Of a DNA stretch of 42,020 bases, positions 16,967 through 24,642 are shown one piece after another. The stretch comes from Thermotalea metallivorans. Lineage in GTDB: Bacteria > Bacillota > Clostridia > Peptostreptococcales > Thermotaleaceae. The stretch lies in NCBI RefSeq assembly GCF_001562415.1, contig NZ_LOEE01000050.1:8001-50020 (forward strand), in the 5' to 3' direction. The notes beneath the pieces are model-generated. The model saw only the letters and a list, made by a program, of their open reading frames with translations, made no database searches and was not told the DNA's origin. Positions within the stretch are counted from its first letter, which is position 1; each line of letters begins with the position of its first letter. Position numbers and translations under genes: made by a program.

Positions 16967-18574
16967 CTACAAAATAAGAAGCCCTCGACCGTCATAAACA
17001 GAGTTACCTGTTCCACCTTTGCGGATTGCTCGGTCAAGAGCCATAATGGTAGCGACTGCTCCATCTATTCTTTCAGTTGATTTTTCTTTATCCGGCTTGA
17101 TATTCCCAGCAGGATCAGTACGTATAAAGATGTTATCCATCATCCATCGCAAAACCGGATGTCCACCATGGGCCAGTTTCTCCTCTAAGGTAAGCTTCAT
17201 TAATTCCTTTGTAGGTGGACTCATATCTTTAAAACCTTGACCGAAAGGAACTACTGTAAACCCAAGGTTCTCTAAGTTTTGTGTCATCTGTACAGCTCCC
17301 CACCGGTCAAAAGCAATTTCTCGAATGTTGTACTTTAAGCCCAGCTCTTCGATAAAGTTTTCGATGTAACCATAATGCACCACGTTTCCTTCAGTGGTGT
17401 GTAAGAACCCCTGCTTCTCCCATACGTCATAGGGAACATGATCACGCTTTACCCTTTGGTCCATGTTATCTTCTGGAATCCAGAAAAAAGGGAGGATGAT
17501 ATATTTATCTCCCTCATACTCAGGAGGGAATACAAGAACAAATGCTGTTATATCGGTTGTAGAGGATAAGTCCAAACCACCATAACACACACGCCCTGTA
17601 AGACTTTCTGGGTTTACAGTAAAAGCACATTTATCCCACTTTTCCATAGGCATCCAACGTATCGACTGTTTAACCCATTGATTCAAACGAAGCTGCCTGA
17701 ATAGGTTCTCTTCGGCTGGGTTTTGCTTTGCGCTTTCACAAGCAATCTGTATCTTTTCAATGTCCACTGTAATACCCAGAGAGGGGTTGGCTTTCGCCCA
17801 TACCTTTGGATCTGTCCAGTCATCATCTTCGTCAGCACCGTAAATGACAGGATAGAATGTAGGGTCAACCTTTCGCCCTTCCAGGATATCTTTGGCCTTT
17901 TGATGCACCTCGTAGCAAATGGAATGGGTGTCATTCCCAGCAGTTGTGATTAAGAAATACAGTGGTTGTTTTCTGGCATCACCGGAACCATGAGTCATGA
18001 CATCGAAAAGCTGTCTATTTGGCTGAGCATGAAGTTCGTCAAATACCACACCATGCACATTTAGTCCATGCTTGGTATATGCCTCTGCAGATAAAACTTG
18101 ATAGAAACTACCTAGAGGTTTATAAACAAGTCGTTTTTGCGATAGTACCGGTTTAATTCTTGCTTTCAGAGCTGGGCATTGTTCTACCATATCAACTGCT
18201 ACATCAAAAACAATGGAAGCTTGCTGTCTGTCAGATGCACATCCATATACTTCACCACCATGCTCAAAATCACCACAAGTAAGGAGCAAGGCAACCGCTG
18301 CTGCAAGTTCAGATTTTCCTTGCTTTTTAGCAATTTCTATATAGGCAGTATTAAATTGACGGTAGCCATTCGGCTTTATAATCCCAAACACATCGCGGAT
18401 AATCTGTTCCTGCCAGTCTATAAGTTCAAATGGCTGCCCATACCATTCTCCCTTCGTATGTTTTAAGCAATTAATAAAAGACACCGCAATGTCTGCAGCG
18501 TCCTTATCATATACCGAACCATCCGCCTTAAAGATGGTCGGCTTATATTTTTTTAGTTTACGTATGGACGCCAC
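16967..18574 (-). CDS. terL: Terminase large subunit
   Basis: A 535-residue packaging motor. The ATPase part has a Walker A-like AKKQGKSEL (K87, S88), and Walker B with the catalytic glutamate, VVFDELHAQ (D179, E180), followed by the coupling motif LITTAGN. The C-terminal nuclease shows GGLDLSSTTDITAF, REIAFDRWG and TERIDGAVATIMALDRA, supplying the acidic metal ligands. It belongs to the Terminase_1/HK97-like group. It is encoded far from the small subunit (25816-26367), with seven cargo genes between. An intrinsic terminator lies just before it. Confidence 0.96.
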   Translation of the reverse strand: MASIRKLKKYKPTIFKADGSVYDKDAADIAVSFINCLKHTKGEWYGQPFELIDWQEQIIRDVFGIIKPNGYRQFNTAYIEIAKKQGKSELAAAVALLLTCGDFEHGGEVYGCASDRQQASIVFDVAVDMVEQCPALKARIKPVLSQKRLVYKPLGSFYQVLSAEAYTKHGLNVHGVVFDELHAQPNRQLFDVMTHGSGDARKQPLYFLITTAGNDTHSICYEVHQKAKDILEGRKVDPTFYPVIYGADEDDDWTDPKVWAKANPSLGITVDIEKIQIACESAKQNPAEENLFRQLRLNQWVKQSIRWMPMEKWDKCAFTVNPESLTGRVCYGGLDLSSTTDITAFVLVFPPEYEGDKYIILPFFWIPEDNMDQRVKRDHVPYDVWEKQGFLHTTEGNVVHYGYIENFIEELGLKYNIREIAFDRWGAVQMTQNLENLGFTVVPFGQGFKDMSPPTKELMKLTLEEKLAHGGHPVLRWMMDNIFIRTDPAGNIKPDKEKSTERIDGAVATIMALDRAIRKGGTGNSVYDGRGLLIL

Positions 18575-18589
18575 CTCCTTATGGATACG

Positions 18590-18616
18590 AAAAAAGGAAC
18601 CCCCTAAGAGTTCCTT
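18590..18616 (-). terminator. Intrinsic terminator between DUF5049 gene and terL
   Basis: On the minus strand AAGGAAC pairs with GTTCCTT around a nine-base loop and is followed by T residues (TTTTTT including the end of the stem). It would separate the cargo block from the packaging/head genes. Confidence 0.75.
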
Positions 18617-18644
18617 AATATTTTATATAGTTGATTAGGCTATT

Positions 18645-18830
18645 TTATTTTGTTTTGTCTTCCCCTGTCAGAATAAAATGGACATATGCTTCTTTATTCT
18701 TTTCAAGGTAATCTACTAGCTTACTATAGCCTTCTCTTAAAGCAATGCTAGTCACAATCGGGATATCAAACATATTTGTTTCACCTGAATCTCGAATGGC
18801 AAGTATTTGTTTTTTTATGGTTTGGTTCAT
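18645..18830 (-). CDS. DUF5049 small protein
   Basis: A 61-residue protein: IKKQILAIRDSGETNMFDIPIVTSIA and LVDYLEKNKEAYVHFILTGE. This is the DUF5049 pattern, a small family repeatedly found beside terminase and gamma-glutamylcyclotransferase genes in Bacillota phages. No function is known; the fold looks helical. It overlaps the cyclotransferase gene by 4 nt (ATGA), so the two are probably made together. Confidence 0.85.
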   Translation of the reverse strand: MNQTIKKQILAIRDSGETNMFDIPIVTSIALREGYSKLVDYLEKNKEAYVHFILTGEDKTK

Positions 18831-19276
18831 TCATTATCCTCCTCAAAAGAATCCGCTACCGCCTTACGCAGAATCTCTACATCAAAACCTGCACTTTTAT
18901 AGCCATCTAGAATGGTGCTATAATAATAACAGCTTGGCTGGCCTAATGGCCTTCCTTCATTCATGATGTAGACCATAGCCTGCACAGTTTTACCATTCAA
19001 TCTCACTTTAATGGTTTCTTTACGATATAAAAATGGCCATCCTTCATAGCGGTCAAGAGCCGCTTCATCTGCCGGTGTGATATCCCAGACTAACACTGGA
19101 ACGCTTTCGCCTTTGAAAGGCTCTATGGTTGCCACTGCTCCCGCATGTGATCCTCTAAAAAGCAGCCGATAACCTTTTATTTTACTTGCCCCAACTACCT
19201 TGGCTGTGGGGCATCTGGTTGCCATTTGCTCCAGATTAAGATTAGAACCATAGGCAAGATATAGTTTGTTACTCAT
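18827..19276 (-). CDS. Gamma-glutamylcyclotransferase-like protein (GGCT/AIG2 family)
   Basis: A 149-residue protein with the family's glycine-rich start LYLAYGSNLNLEQMATRCP and the segment AALDRYEGWPFLYRKETI, whose glutamate (DRYEGWP) is the catalytic acid in known members. Such enzymes release 5-oxoproline from gamma-glutamyl amines or peptides. Here it lies directly after an amidoligase gene; paired use of an amide-forming and a gamma-glutamyl-cleaving enzyme suggests a phage peptide or protein modification pathway, but no substrate can be read from the sequence. AGGAAGGAGG precedes the ATG. Confidence 0.9.
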   Translation of the reverse strand: MSNKLYLAYGSNLNLEQMATRCPTAKVVGASKIKGYRLLFRGSHAGAVATIEPFKGESVPVLVWDITPADEAALDRYEGWPFLYRKETIKVRLNGKTVQAMVYIMNEGRPLGQPSCYYYSTILDGYKSAGFDVEILRKAVADSFEEDNE

Positions 19277-19313
19277 TGTTTTCCTCCTTCCTAGCTTAGG
19301 ACCTTAGGGCAGC

Positions 19314-20213
19314 TCAGGCCGCCCGAAACCGCCAAGCTGCAGAACCTGAAAGTGCTGCTGTTAAATGCTCTCTGCAGTTTTTGAACTCTTCTCCTATAAA
19401 CCCAATACGGTTTAGGTAGGTTCTCATGGCAAACTTTTCATTTTCTACTTGAGGCTTCTTCGCAGAGGCAAATTTTTGCGTTAAAGCTTGGTTGTTTAAA
19501 GCTAAGGCAAGAACAATGTAGCTTCTGATCTTGCCTGCGTGCAGCTCGCTATTAAAGCCTCTAAGCTCAACCGTATGATTCCCAGTAAAAAAGCTATGTA
19601 GATTAAGGAAATGGTATCTACTATTGTGGTAATGTGTACCCCTGCTTTCGCTGTAGCCTTCGTACCAAATGTCCTCAATCTGCCTCATGGTCGTTGGCTT
19701 TTTGTGGTTCATCTTCTCAACTAAAATGCTATCCATCTTCTTGCAGTAGCGCATTCGCTCTGGTGCAATCTGTAGTGCTTTATAAAAAAGATCGTTTTTA
19801 CTTGCAATAATATTTACAAAGTTTCGGATGCTTCTTGGTGTATGGTTGGAGCCATCTAAATGAATGTGAATTCCACAAGAAGTGTTTGTAAAGGCTCCAG
19901 CCTTTCGAAGCTTTCTTACTAGCTCCTGCAAAGTTTCAATGTCCTCACGATAGGTTAGGATTGGGCTAACCAGCTCAACGCTATAATCTCTACCTGCAGC
20001 TACTTTTCTTCCACCTTCTTTTCTTTGGCAGTTGATGCTCCCATCGTACACAAACTTCCACACGCGACCATCTGGAGTTTTTACCTTCTTGGTATCATAG
20101 TAAGTCCCGCCTTCACTGTAAATGCCTTGCAAAAACTCTGCGGCGACTCTAGCTGCCCTTTCCCTTGTAATCCCAGTAAATTCAATCTCAATCCCGAATT
20201 TTGCACTTAACAT
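19314..20213 (-). CDS. Amidoligase (glutamine-synthetase fold family)
   Basis: A 299-residue protein with the amidoligase signatures: FGIEIEFTG (E9, E11), YSVELVSPIL (E80) and CGIHIHLDG (H116, H118), which carry the metal- and ATP-binding residues, then TVELRGFNSELHAGKI. The family forms amide bonds between amino groups and carboxylates. Residues 256-296 (VENEKFAMRTYLNRIGFIGE onward) are an added C-terminal module shared with the protein encoded at 20576-21364 (22 of 40 aligned residues identical). AAAAGGAG stands 9 nt before ATG 20213. A 17-codon leader ORF overlaps the start. Activity and substrate are unknown. Confidence 0.9.
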   Translation of the reverse strand: MLSAKFGIEIEFTGITRERAARVAAEFLQGIYSEGGTYYDTKKVKTPDGRVWKFVYDGSINCQRKEGGRKVAAGRDYSVELVSPILTYREDIETLQELVRKLRKAGAFTNTSCGIHIHLDGSNHTPRSIRNFVNIIASKNDLFYKALQIAPERMRYCKKMDSILVEKMNHKKPTTMRQIEDIWYEGYSESRGTHYHNSRYHFLNLHSFFTGNHTVELRGFNSELHAGKIRSYIVLALALNNQALTQKFASAKKPQVENEKFAMRTYLNRIGFIGEEFKNCREHLTAALSGSAAWRFRAA

Positions 20214-20260
20214 CGTGTCTCGCTCCTTTTAAAGTGTGTTTGTCCTTTCGGCATGTACAT
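20207..20260 (-). CDS. Leader peptide ORF MYMPKGQTHFKRSETRC
   Basis: A 17-codon ORF whose TAA lies inside the first codons of the amidoligase gene in another frame and which covers that gene's ribosome binding site. It starts within a 44-nt repeat whose second copy (21384-21427) starts a 16-codon ORF, MYVPKIERRYKNADKL, ahead of the partner gene. The two peptides share M, Y, P, K and a later K, with F/Y, S/A and E/D replacements. AGAGTGAT upstream of the ATG is a modest ribosome site. Translation is inferred. Confidence 0.45.
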   Translation of the reverse strand: MYMPKGQTHFKRSETRC

Positions 20261-20289
20261 ATATCACTCTAAAAGGCTTATATAGCAAG
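20246..20289 (-). repeat. 44-nt leader repeat, copy A
   Basis: It matches copy B (21384-21427) at 34 of 44 positions without gaps. The strongest core, on the minus strand, is TTTAGAGTGATATATGTA, with CTTG at the upstream end and CCGAAA at the downstream end. The core provides the ATG of the leader peptide ORF. Confidence 0.75.
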
Positions 20290-20348
20290 ACAATTCTGCA
20301 ATATAAATCCACATATTTACTGCCATATTGGACTTAAAATGTGTGTTT

Positions 20349-20576
20349 TTATTCTTCAATTTTCTTGCATAAATCCTCTCCAAAGACCACTCCAAGAGAA
20401 CTGCCTGAATCCCAACTGACGTGGATAGTTCCCATATCATCAACACTAGTAACCGTTCCTTTATCTCCTGGCTGAAGCTTGGTATAAGGGTCATTCATCT
20501 TAAGTAGCATGACACGAGTTCCTGGAGTGTAATAGCTTCTAAGATGCTTTAGCATTTCTGGATGAATGATATTCAT
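20349..20576 (-). CDS. DUF4314 protein
   Basis: A 75-residue protein with the DUF4314 pattern: YYTPGTRVMLLKMNDPYTKLQPGDKGTVTSVDDMGTIHVSWDSGSSLGVVFGEDLCKKI. The fold resembles a small SH3/KOW-like barrel. Its ribosome binding site GAGGAGGTGAGTGAATA is made by the last codons (EEVSE) of the upstream gene, and the stop and start overlap (TAATG), so translation is coupled. The family is frequent next to amidoligase genes in phages and conjugative elements; no function is known. Confidence 0.9.
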   Translation of the reverse strand: MNIIHPEMLKHLRSYYTPGTRVMLLKMNDPYTKLQPGDKGTVTSVDDMGTIHVSWDSGSSLGVVFGEDLCKKIEE

Positions 20577-21364
20577 TATTCACTCACCTCCTCATGCTTG
20601 GCACTTCCGCTTTTGAAGGCAGAGCTACCCGACAGTTTGGAGAGGAGAATTTTTCGTTCTGTTTTGTATTCTGACCCGATAAAGCCAAGTCTTAGAAGGA
20701 AACAACGGAAAGCGTACTTTTCATTCTCCACTGATTTCTCGGTCGAGTTGACGCGGGTCTGCTTCTTTGCCATTTCACAAAGTGCTGTTACAAAGTGGGT
20801 ATAAGCCTTAACCTCCTCTGCGGAGCACTCACTCTGGAACCAAGGGAAGGTTATAAATTCCTCATTTATGATAATGGGAATAGAATCAGTATCAAGTGCT
20901 TTCTTTATAAGGGTTTCTTTGCTTTCTACCAATCCTTTTAGGTTACCCAGTGCAGTTTCGCTAAAACCCTCCCTCGGCATTTGAATAATCAAACTAATAG
21001 CTTCTTCGGTTTCATTTGATTCGCTGTATACGGGAGGTTCTTCGTAATCACTATTTGGACTTTCCATACTCCCAAGAGCCGCTTCATTGGGAACTTGAAT
21101 ATTTTCAGGAACAGGCGCTGCTTCTGGAAGTGGTGTGTCATATTCTGCTGTAACCGCATTGAAGTCATAAAGGCCTAATAGATCATTAACCAGTTCAGAA
21201 TTATCTGGCCCTCTGACTACCCCGTTTTTGTCAATGTTGTAGTCTGCCACTTCATATGCAAATGTAGGTGCTCCAAGATATCTTGCAGGAGTATTCAGTT
21301 TTTGGCTGATTGCGTTGACTAACTCTTTTCTTTTTGCTCCTGTGACATTATAGTTTATCTGCAT
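20576..21364 (-). CDS. Amidoligase-associated protein of unknown function
   Basis: A 262-residue protein. Residues 1-70 form a small alpha-beta domain (MQINYNVTGAKRKELVNAISQKL, APTFAYEVADYNIDKNGVVRG), which resembles proteins loosely labelled virulence-related in databases. Residues ~75-125 are an acidic, proline-rich linker. Residues ~128-200 are another folded part (FITFPWFQSECSAEEVKAYTHFV). Residues 212-251 (VENEKYAFRCFLLRLGFIGS onward) are the module also present at the end of the amidoligase. The shared module suggests that both bind the same partner or substrate. AAAGGCGG lies 8 nt before the ATG. A 16-codon leader ORF overlaps the start. Confidence 0.8.
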   Translation of the reverse strand: MQINYNVTGAKRKELVNAISQKLNTPARYLGAPTFAYEVADYNIDKNGVVRGPDNSELVNDLLGLYDFNAVTAEYDTPLPEAAPVPENIQVPNEAALGSMESPNSDYEEPPVYSESNETEEAISLIIQMPREGFSETALGNLKGLVESKETLIKKALDTDSIPIIINEEFITFPWFQSECSAEEVKAYTHFVTALCEMAKKQTRVNSTEKSVENEKYAFRCFLLRLGFIGSEYKTERKILLSKLSGSSAFKSGSAKHEEVSE

Positions 21365-21398
21365 TTTTATACCGCCTTTCTATTTTCGGTACATACAT
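21348..21398 (-). CDS. Leader peptide ORF MYVPKIERRYKNADKL
   Basis: A 16-codon ORF that begins in repeat copy B and ends 14 nt inside the next gene in another frame. It parallels the ORF ahead of the amidoligase in position, length, start (MY-PK) and overlap with the gene it precedes. It may be a regulatory leader, a coupling peptide or an actual small product. Confidence 0.45.
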   Translation of the reverse strand: MYVPKIERRYKNADKL

Positions 21399-21427
21399 AT
21401 ATCACTCTAAAGGCTGTTAATATCAAG
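21384..21427 (-). repeat. 44-nt leader repeat, copy B
   Basis: Second copy of the leader repeat, 34 of 44 positions identical to 20246-20289. I found no third copy in the window; both copies stand immediately before genes whose products share a C-terminal module. Confidence 0.75.
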
Positions 21428-21464
21428 TCATTTAGGGCATCTTTCTGTAGAAAATACTGTTCCA

Positions 21465-23408
21465 TTAATCGGCGGTATTCCGTGCAGATAACACAATGCC
21501 AGTCAGCACAAAACAGACGCATGGAAGTGCTACACCATTACCCCACATTTTGTACTCAGCTGAATCGGAATGGGGGTTGTTAAGCCATTTAATAATTTGC
21601 TTTCTTGTTTTCGGCTTGCTACTCTTACCCATGATTTTGCGATGGGTTTCCCAAACCTCCGTCCAGAATGAAATTTCATCTTCTGTAGGATTTTCCGTAC
21701 CAAGGTCATCACACCAATCATCCGGGAAGCCTTGCAATCTTGCACATTCTGTTGGTGTAAGCCTTCGGACGATATAATTTGGCTCATCGTTTTTCTTGAC
21801 TGTAATAAGCATATCGTTTGATGCATCCTGACCGTTAAAACCACTTGGATGTGCACCTGCAGAAATCGTACCGCTGACATTCTGATAAGGTTGTGCCACA
21901 GCCGATGGGCCTTGAGCATTTAAAGTTGACGCAACACTGTCTTCTGTTATCCCTAAATTTCTAGCAAAATTCTGTCCGCAGTTAAAGGTTTCACGATCAA
22001 TTGCATACACAACACCATGTCGATCCACTGTATTAAGAGTAAAACTCATATTATCATTTATGCCAGCTCCTTGAGGACCGTTTTTATCCTGTCTTCCAAT
22101 CATAGAGCCTTGAAGAGCAACTACAGCAATACCACCTTGATTACATCCCGGATTTCCACCATTAGCATCGATGGTTCGAGAAGTATCCGCTTCATATATA
22201 CCGCTGTGAGGATTGCTTGACTGCATAGAGTTGCTCTTATCAGAACAGATGCCAAATGCAGTAGGCACAAAAACGGTCTGGTCATTGTTGCATCCAAGGG
22301 TCGCAGACTTATCATCTTGAATTAACGCACCTTTACCGCCACCTTCACACCCAGAACGAATTTTTAGGGTCTTTGGAGTCTCATTTAATGATACAGCCGC
22401 TGGTACGTCTCCTGCCCTTAACGTTGGTGAAATTTCCTCCTCATATCCAATACTACGACTATCCGATGAATGTTCTGTGCAGAATCCAGCAGTTGTTACA
22501 AAAGGTTGATTATTACCACCCTTCCCATATGTAGCGGATACAGTTGGTGCTACATCAACGGGGCCTTTGTATCGTGTATCTTGACTGTGGTTTTCAAACA
22601 TTACACAGGGTGGATGATTTGCTTTTGCTCTAAGTGTTGCCGTCTTATCATCAAGCACATCGATGCGTTGTCCACCTTGATCGTTTAAGCATACAGTGCC
22701 TGTCTTTCTAGTGCAGTTTTTAGCATTTCCGGAAGTTCTTTGCCACGGGCTGCCGCTCGGCGTAAAATTCCTTGGCATGCCTTCGGACTCAAATAGTATT
22801 TCTGCGGCACTTCTGCCTGCAAAATCTGCGACAAGGTAGATTCTACGACGACGTTGGGGTACTCCGAAATATTGCGCATCGATAGTTCGGTAAGCCACAC
22901 TCCATCCGTCTGCCATATAGATGTCAGCGTATGGCCATCGTCCTTTTTCAGGTAAAGGCACCGAGGTGTTCGGCTCTTTGACACCGATGATCGTTTCGAG
23001 GACTGCCCTAAAGTCCTCTCCTTTATTTGACGAGAATGCTCCGGGGACATTTTCCCAGACTGCATACCTTGGATATTGTCCATTGGTCTTACACCTCATT
23101 TCCTTGATAATTCGTATTGCTTCATAAAAAAGGACGGATTGTTCTCCGTCCAGACCCGCTCTTTTACCCGCCACACTCATATCTGTGCAGGGAGAGCCAA
23201 ATGTTATGATATCTACAGGTGGAAGCTCCGCACCATTTAATTTGTTTATATCCCCATAATGCTTCATCTGAGGGATGCGTTTGGTCGTAACTCTTATAGG
23301 AAACGGCTCAATTTCAGATGCCCATAAAGGCTCAATGCCACAGAGCAGACCGCCTAGAGGAAAACCTCCGCTCCCATCAAAAAGGGAGCCGAGTCTCAAT
23401 TTACTCAT
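21465..23408 (-). CDS. DNA (cytosine-5) methyltransferase with long repeat-filled target region
   Basis: A 647-residue enzyme. Motif I is GSLFDGSGGFPLGG; motif IV is GSPCTDMS with catalytic C74; motif VI is WENVPG (119-121); motif VIII is QRRRRIYLVAD. Motif IX (RRLTPTECARLQGFPDDW, ~550-565) and motif X (MWGNGVALPCVCF) close the catalytic core. Between VIII and IX, residues ~248-530 contain about eight degenerate units built on (D)xSxTL-A followed by a G/N-rich turn. This is far longer than a single target-recognition domain. Likely role: protecting phage DNA from host restriction. It overlaps the upstream methyltransferase gene by 8 nt; GGAGGTGAATGTAG precedes the ATG. Confidence 0.93.
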   Translation of the reverse strand: MSKLRLGSLFDGSGGFPLGGLLCGIEPLWASEIEPFPIRVTTKRIPQMKHYGDINKLNGAELPPVDIITFGSPCTDMSVAGKRAGLDGEQSVLFYEAIRIIKEMRCKTNGQYPRYAVWENVPGAFSSNKGEDFRAVLETIIGVKEPNTSVPLPEKGRWPYADIYMADGWSVAYRTIDAQYFGVPQRRRRIYLVADFAGRSAAEILFESEGMPRNFTPSGSPWQRTSGNAKNCTRKTGTVCLNDQGGQRIDVLDDKTATLRAKANHPPCVMFENHSQDTRYKGPVDVAPTVSATYGKGGNNQPFVTTAGFCTEHSSDSRSIGYEEEISPTLRAGDVPAAVSLNETPKTLKIRSGCEGGGKGALIQDDKSATLGCNNDQTVFVPTAFGICSDKSNSMQSSNPHSGIYEADTSRTIDANGGNPGCNQGGIAVVALQGSMIGRQDKNGPQGAGINDNMSFTLNTVDRHGVVYAIDRETFNCGQNFARNLGITEDSVASTLNAQGPSAVAQPYQNVSGTISAGAHPSGFNGQDASNDMLITVKKNDEPNYIVRRLTPTECARLQGFPDDWCDDLGTENPTEDEISFWTEVWETHRKIMGKSSKPKTRKQIIKWLNNPHSDSAEYKMWGNGVALPCVCFVLTGIVLSARNTAD

Positions 23409-24642
23409 CTACATTCACCTCCGGCAGGTCACAATATCTTATTTTCGAACCATCTCTTAGGAGAAACACACTGTCTGATTTTCCAACTTGCTCAATATAC
23501 CTTTTTACAATGACATCACAGTACTTTTCATCCAGTTCAATGGTGTAGCAGATTCTATCTGTCTGCTCACAGGCAATCAGTGTACTTCCTGAACCACCAA
23601 AAGGATCAAGCACGATGCTATTGGTAAGGCTAGAGTTCATAATGGGGTACGCAATTAAAGCAATAGGCTTCATAGTTGGATGATCTGCATTCTTCTTGGG
23701 TTTATCAAACTCCCATATGGTTGATTGCTTGCGATCTGAATACCAGAGATGATTACCCTTCTTTTTCCAACCAAATAGCACCGGTTCATGCTGCCACTGA
23801 TAAGGGGATCTTCCAAGAACCAAGGACTGTTTCTTCCAAATGCAAGTACCGGAAAGATAAAAGCCTGCGTCAACAAAGGCTTTTCTAAAATTAAGTCCTT
23901 CTGTATCTGCATGGAATACATAAATAGAAGCGTCCTTTGCCATTACCGCTTCGGTATTTTGAAATGCCGCAAGCAGAAAATCATAGAACGCTTCGTTAGC
24001 CATGTTGTCATTTTTGATTTTTCCAGCAGTGCCTTCATAGTTAACATTATATGGAGGGTCCGTAACTACCAAATTAGCAGTTTTCCCATCCATCAAGACA
24101 TCAAAGGTGTCTTTCTTTGTACTGTCTCCGCAGACTAATCGATGCTGTCCAAGTAGCCAAATATCCCCTAAATGCGAAACAGCGGACTTTTTTAGCTCGC
24201 TGTCTACATCGAAATCATCTTCTTTTATATTATCCTTAAGGGAATCCTTGAAAAGATCATCCAACTCTCCCGGGTCAAAACCGGTCAGAGATACATCAAA
24301 GTCTGAAGCATTAAGGTCTGTAATGAGAAGTGCTAATTTGTCTTTATCCCAATCTCCGCTTATTTTATTTAGTGCAATGTTCAGCGCCTTCTCCTTTTGC
24401 TCATCCATTTCAACAACTACGCATTCTATCTCATCCATGCCCATACTCAGCAGGATTTTCAAACGCTGATGACCTCCGATGACTCTGCCTGTGGTCTTAT
24501 TCCATATTACGGGTTCTACATATCCAAACTCCTCAAGGGAGCGTTTAAGTTTCTCATATTCCGGATCACCCGGTTTTAAATCCTTCCTTGGGTTATATTC
24601 AGCGGGGATGAGTTGTTTAGTTTTTATCTTCTCTATCAACAT
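23401..24642 (-). CDS. ParB domain - DNA adenine/N4-cytosine methyltransferase fusion
   Basis: About 413 residues. Residues 1-95 are a ParB/Srx-type domain (LIPAEYNPRKDL, SLEEFGYVEPVIWN, GRVIGGHQRLKIL). From ~155 on there is a methyltransferase with motif IV DPPY (195-198) before motif I DPFGGSGST (346-354), the beta-class order. N-terminal ParB plus methylase is a common phage arrangement; the ParB part may bind DNA or act as a nuclease or CTPase remnant. The start at 24642 is preferred because AGGCGGTGG stands just ahead; an ATG at 24669 lies deeper in the upstream gene. The reading frame begins 26 nt inside the SAM synthetase gene. Confidence 0.92.
   Translation of the reverse strand: MLIEKIKTKQLIPAEYNPRKDLKPGDPEYEKLKRSLEEFGYVEPVIWNKTTGRVIGGHQRLKILLSMGMDEIECVVVEMDEQKEKALNIALNKISGDWDKDKLALLITDLNASDFDVSLTGFDPGELDDLFKDSLKDNIKEDDFDVDSELKKSAVSHLGDIWLLGQHRLVCGDSTKKDTFDVLMDGKTANLVVTDPPYNVNYEGTAGKIKNDNMANEAFYDFLLAAFQNTEAVMAKDASIYVFHADTEGLNFRKAFVDAGFYLSGTCIWKKQSLVLGRSPYQWQHEPVLFGWKKKGNHLWYSDRKQSTIWEFDKPKKNADHPTMKPIALIAYPIMNSSLTNSIVLDPFGGSGSTLIACEQTDRICYTIELDEKYCDVIVKRYIEQVGKSDSVFLLRDGSKIRYCDLPEVNVDE

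Noticed and set aside
20220-20262. Alternative GTG-frame leader peptides (MIYVHAERTNTL and MIYVCTENRKAV) in the two 44-nt repeats
   Set aside because: Both are 12 codons long, which is curious, but no ribosome site precedes the GTG and the peptide similarity mostly follows DNA identity; the ATG frame is better supported.
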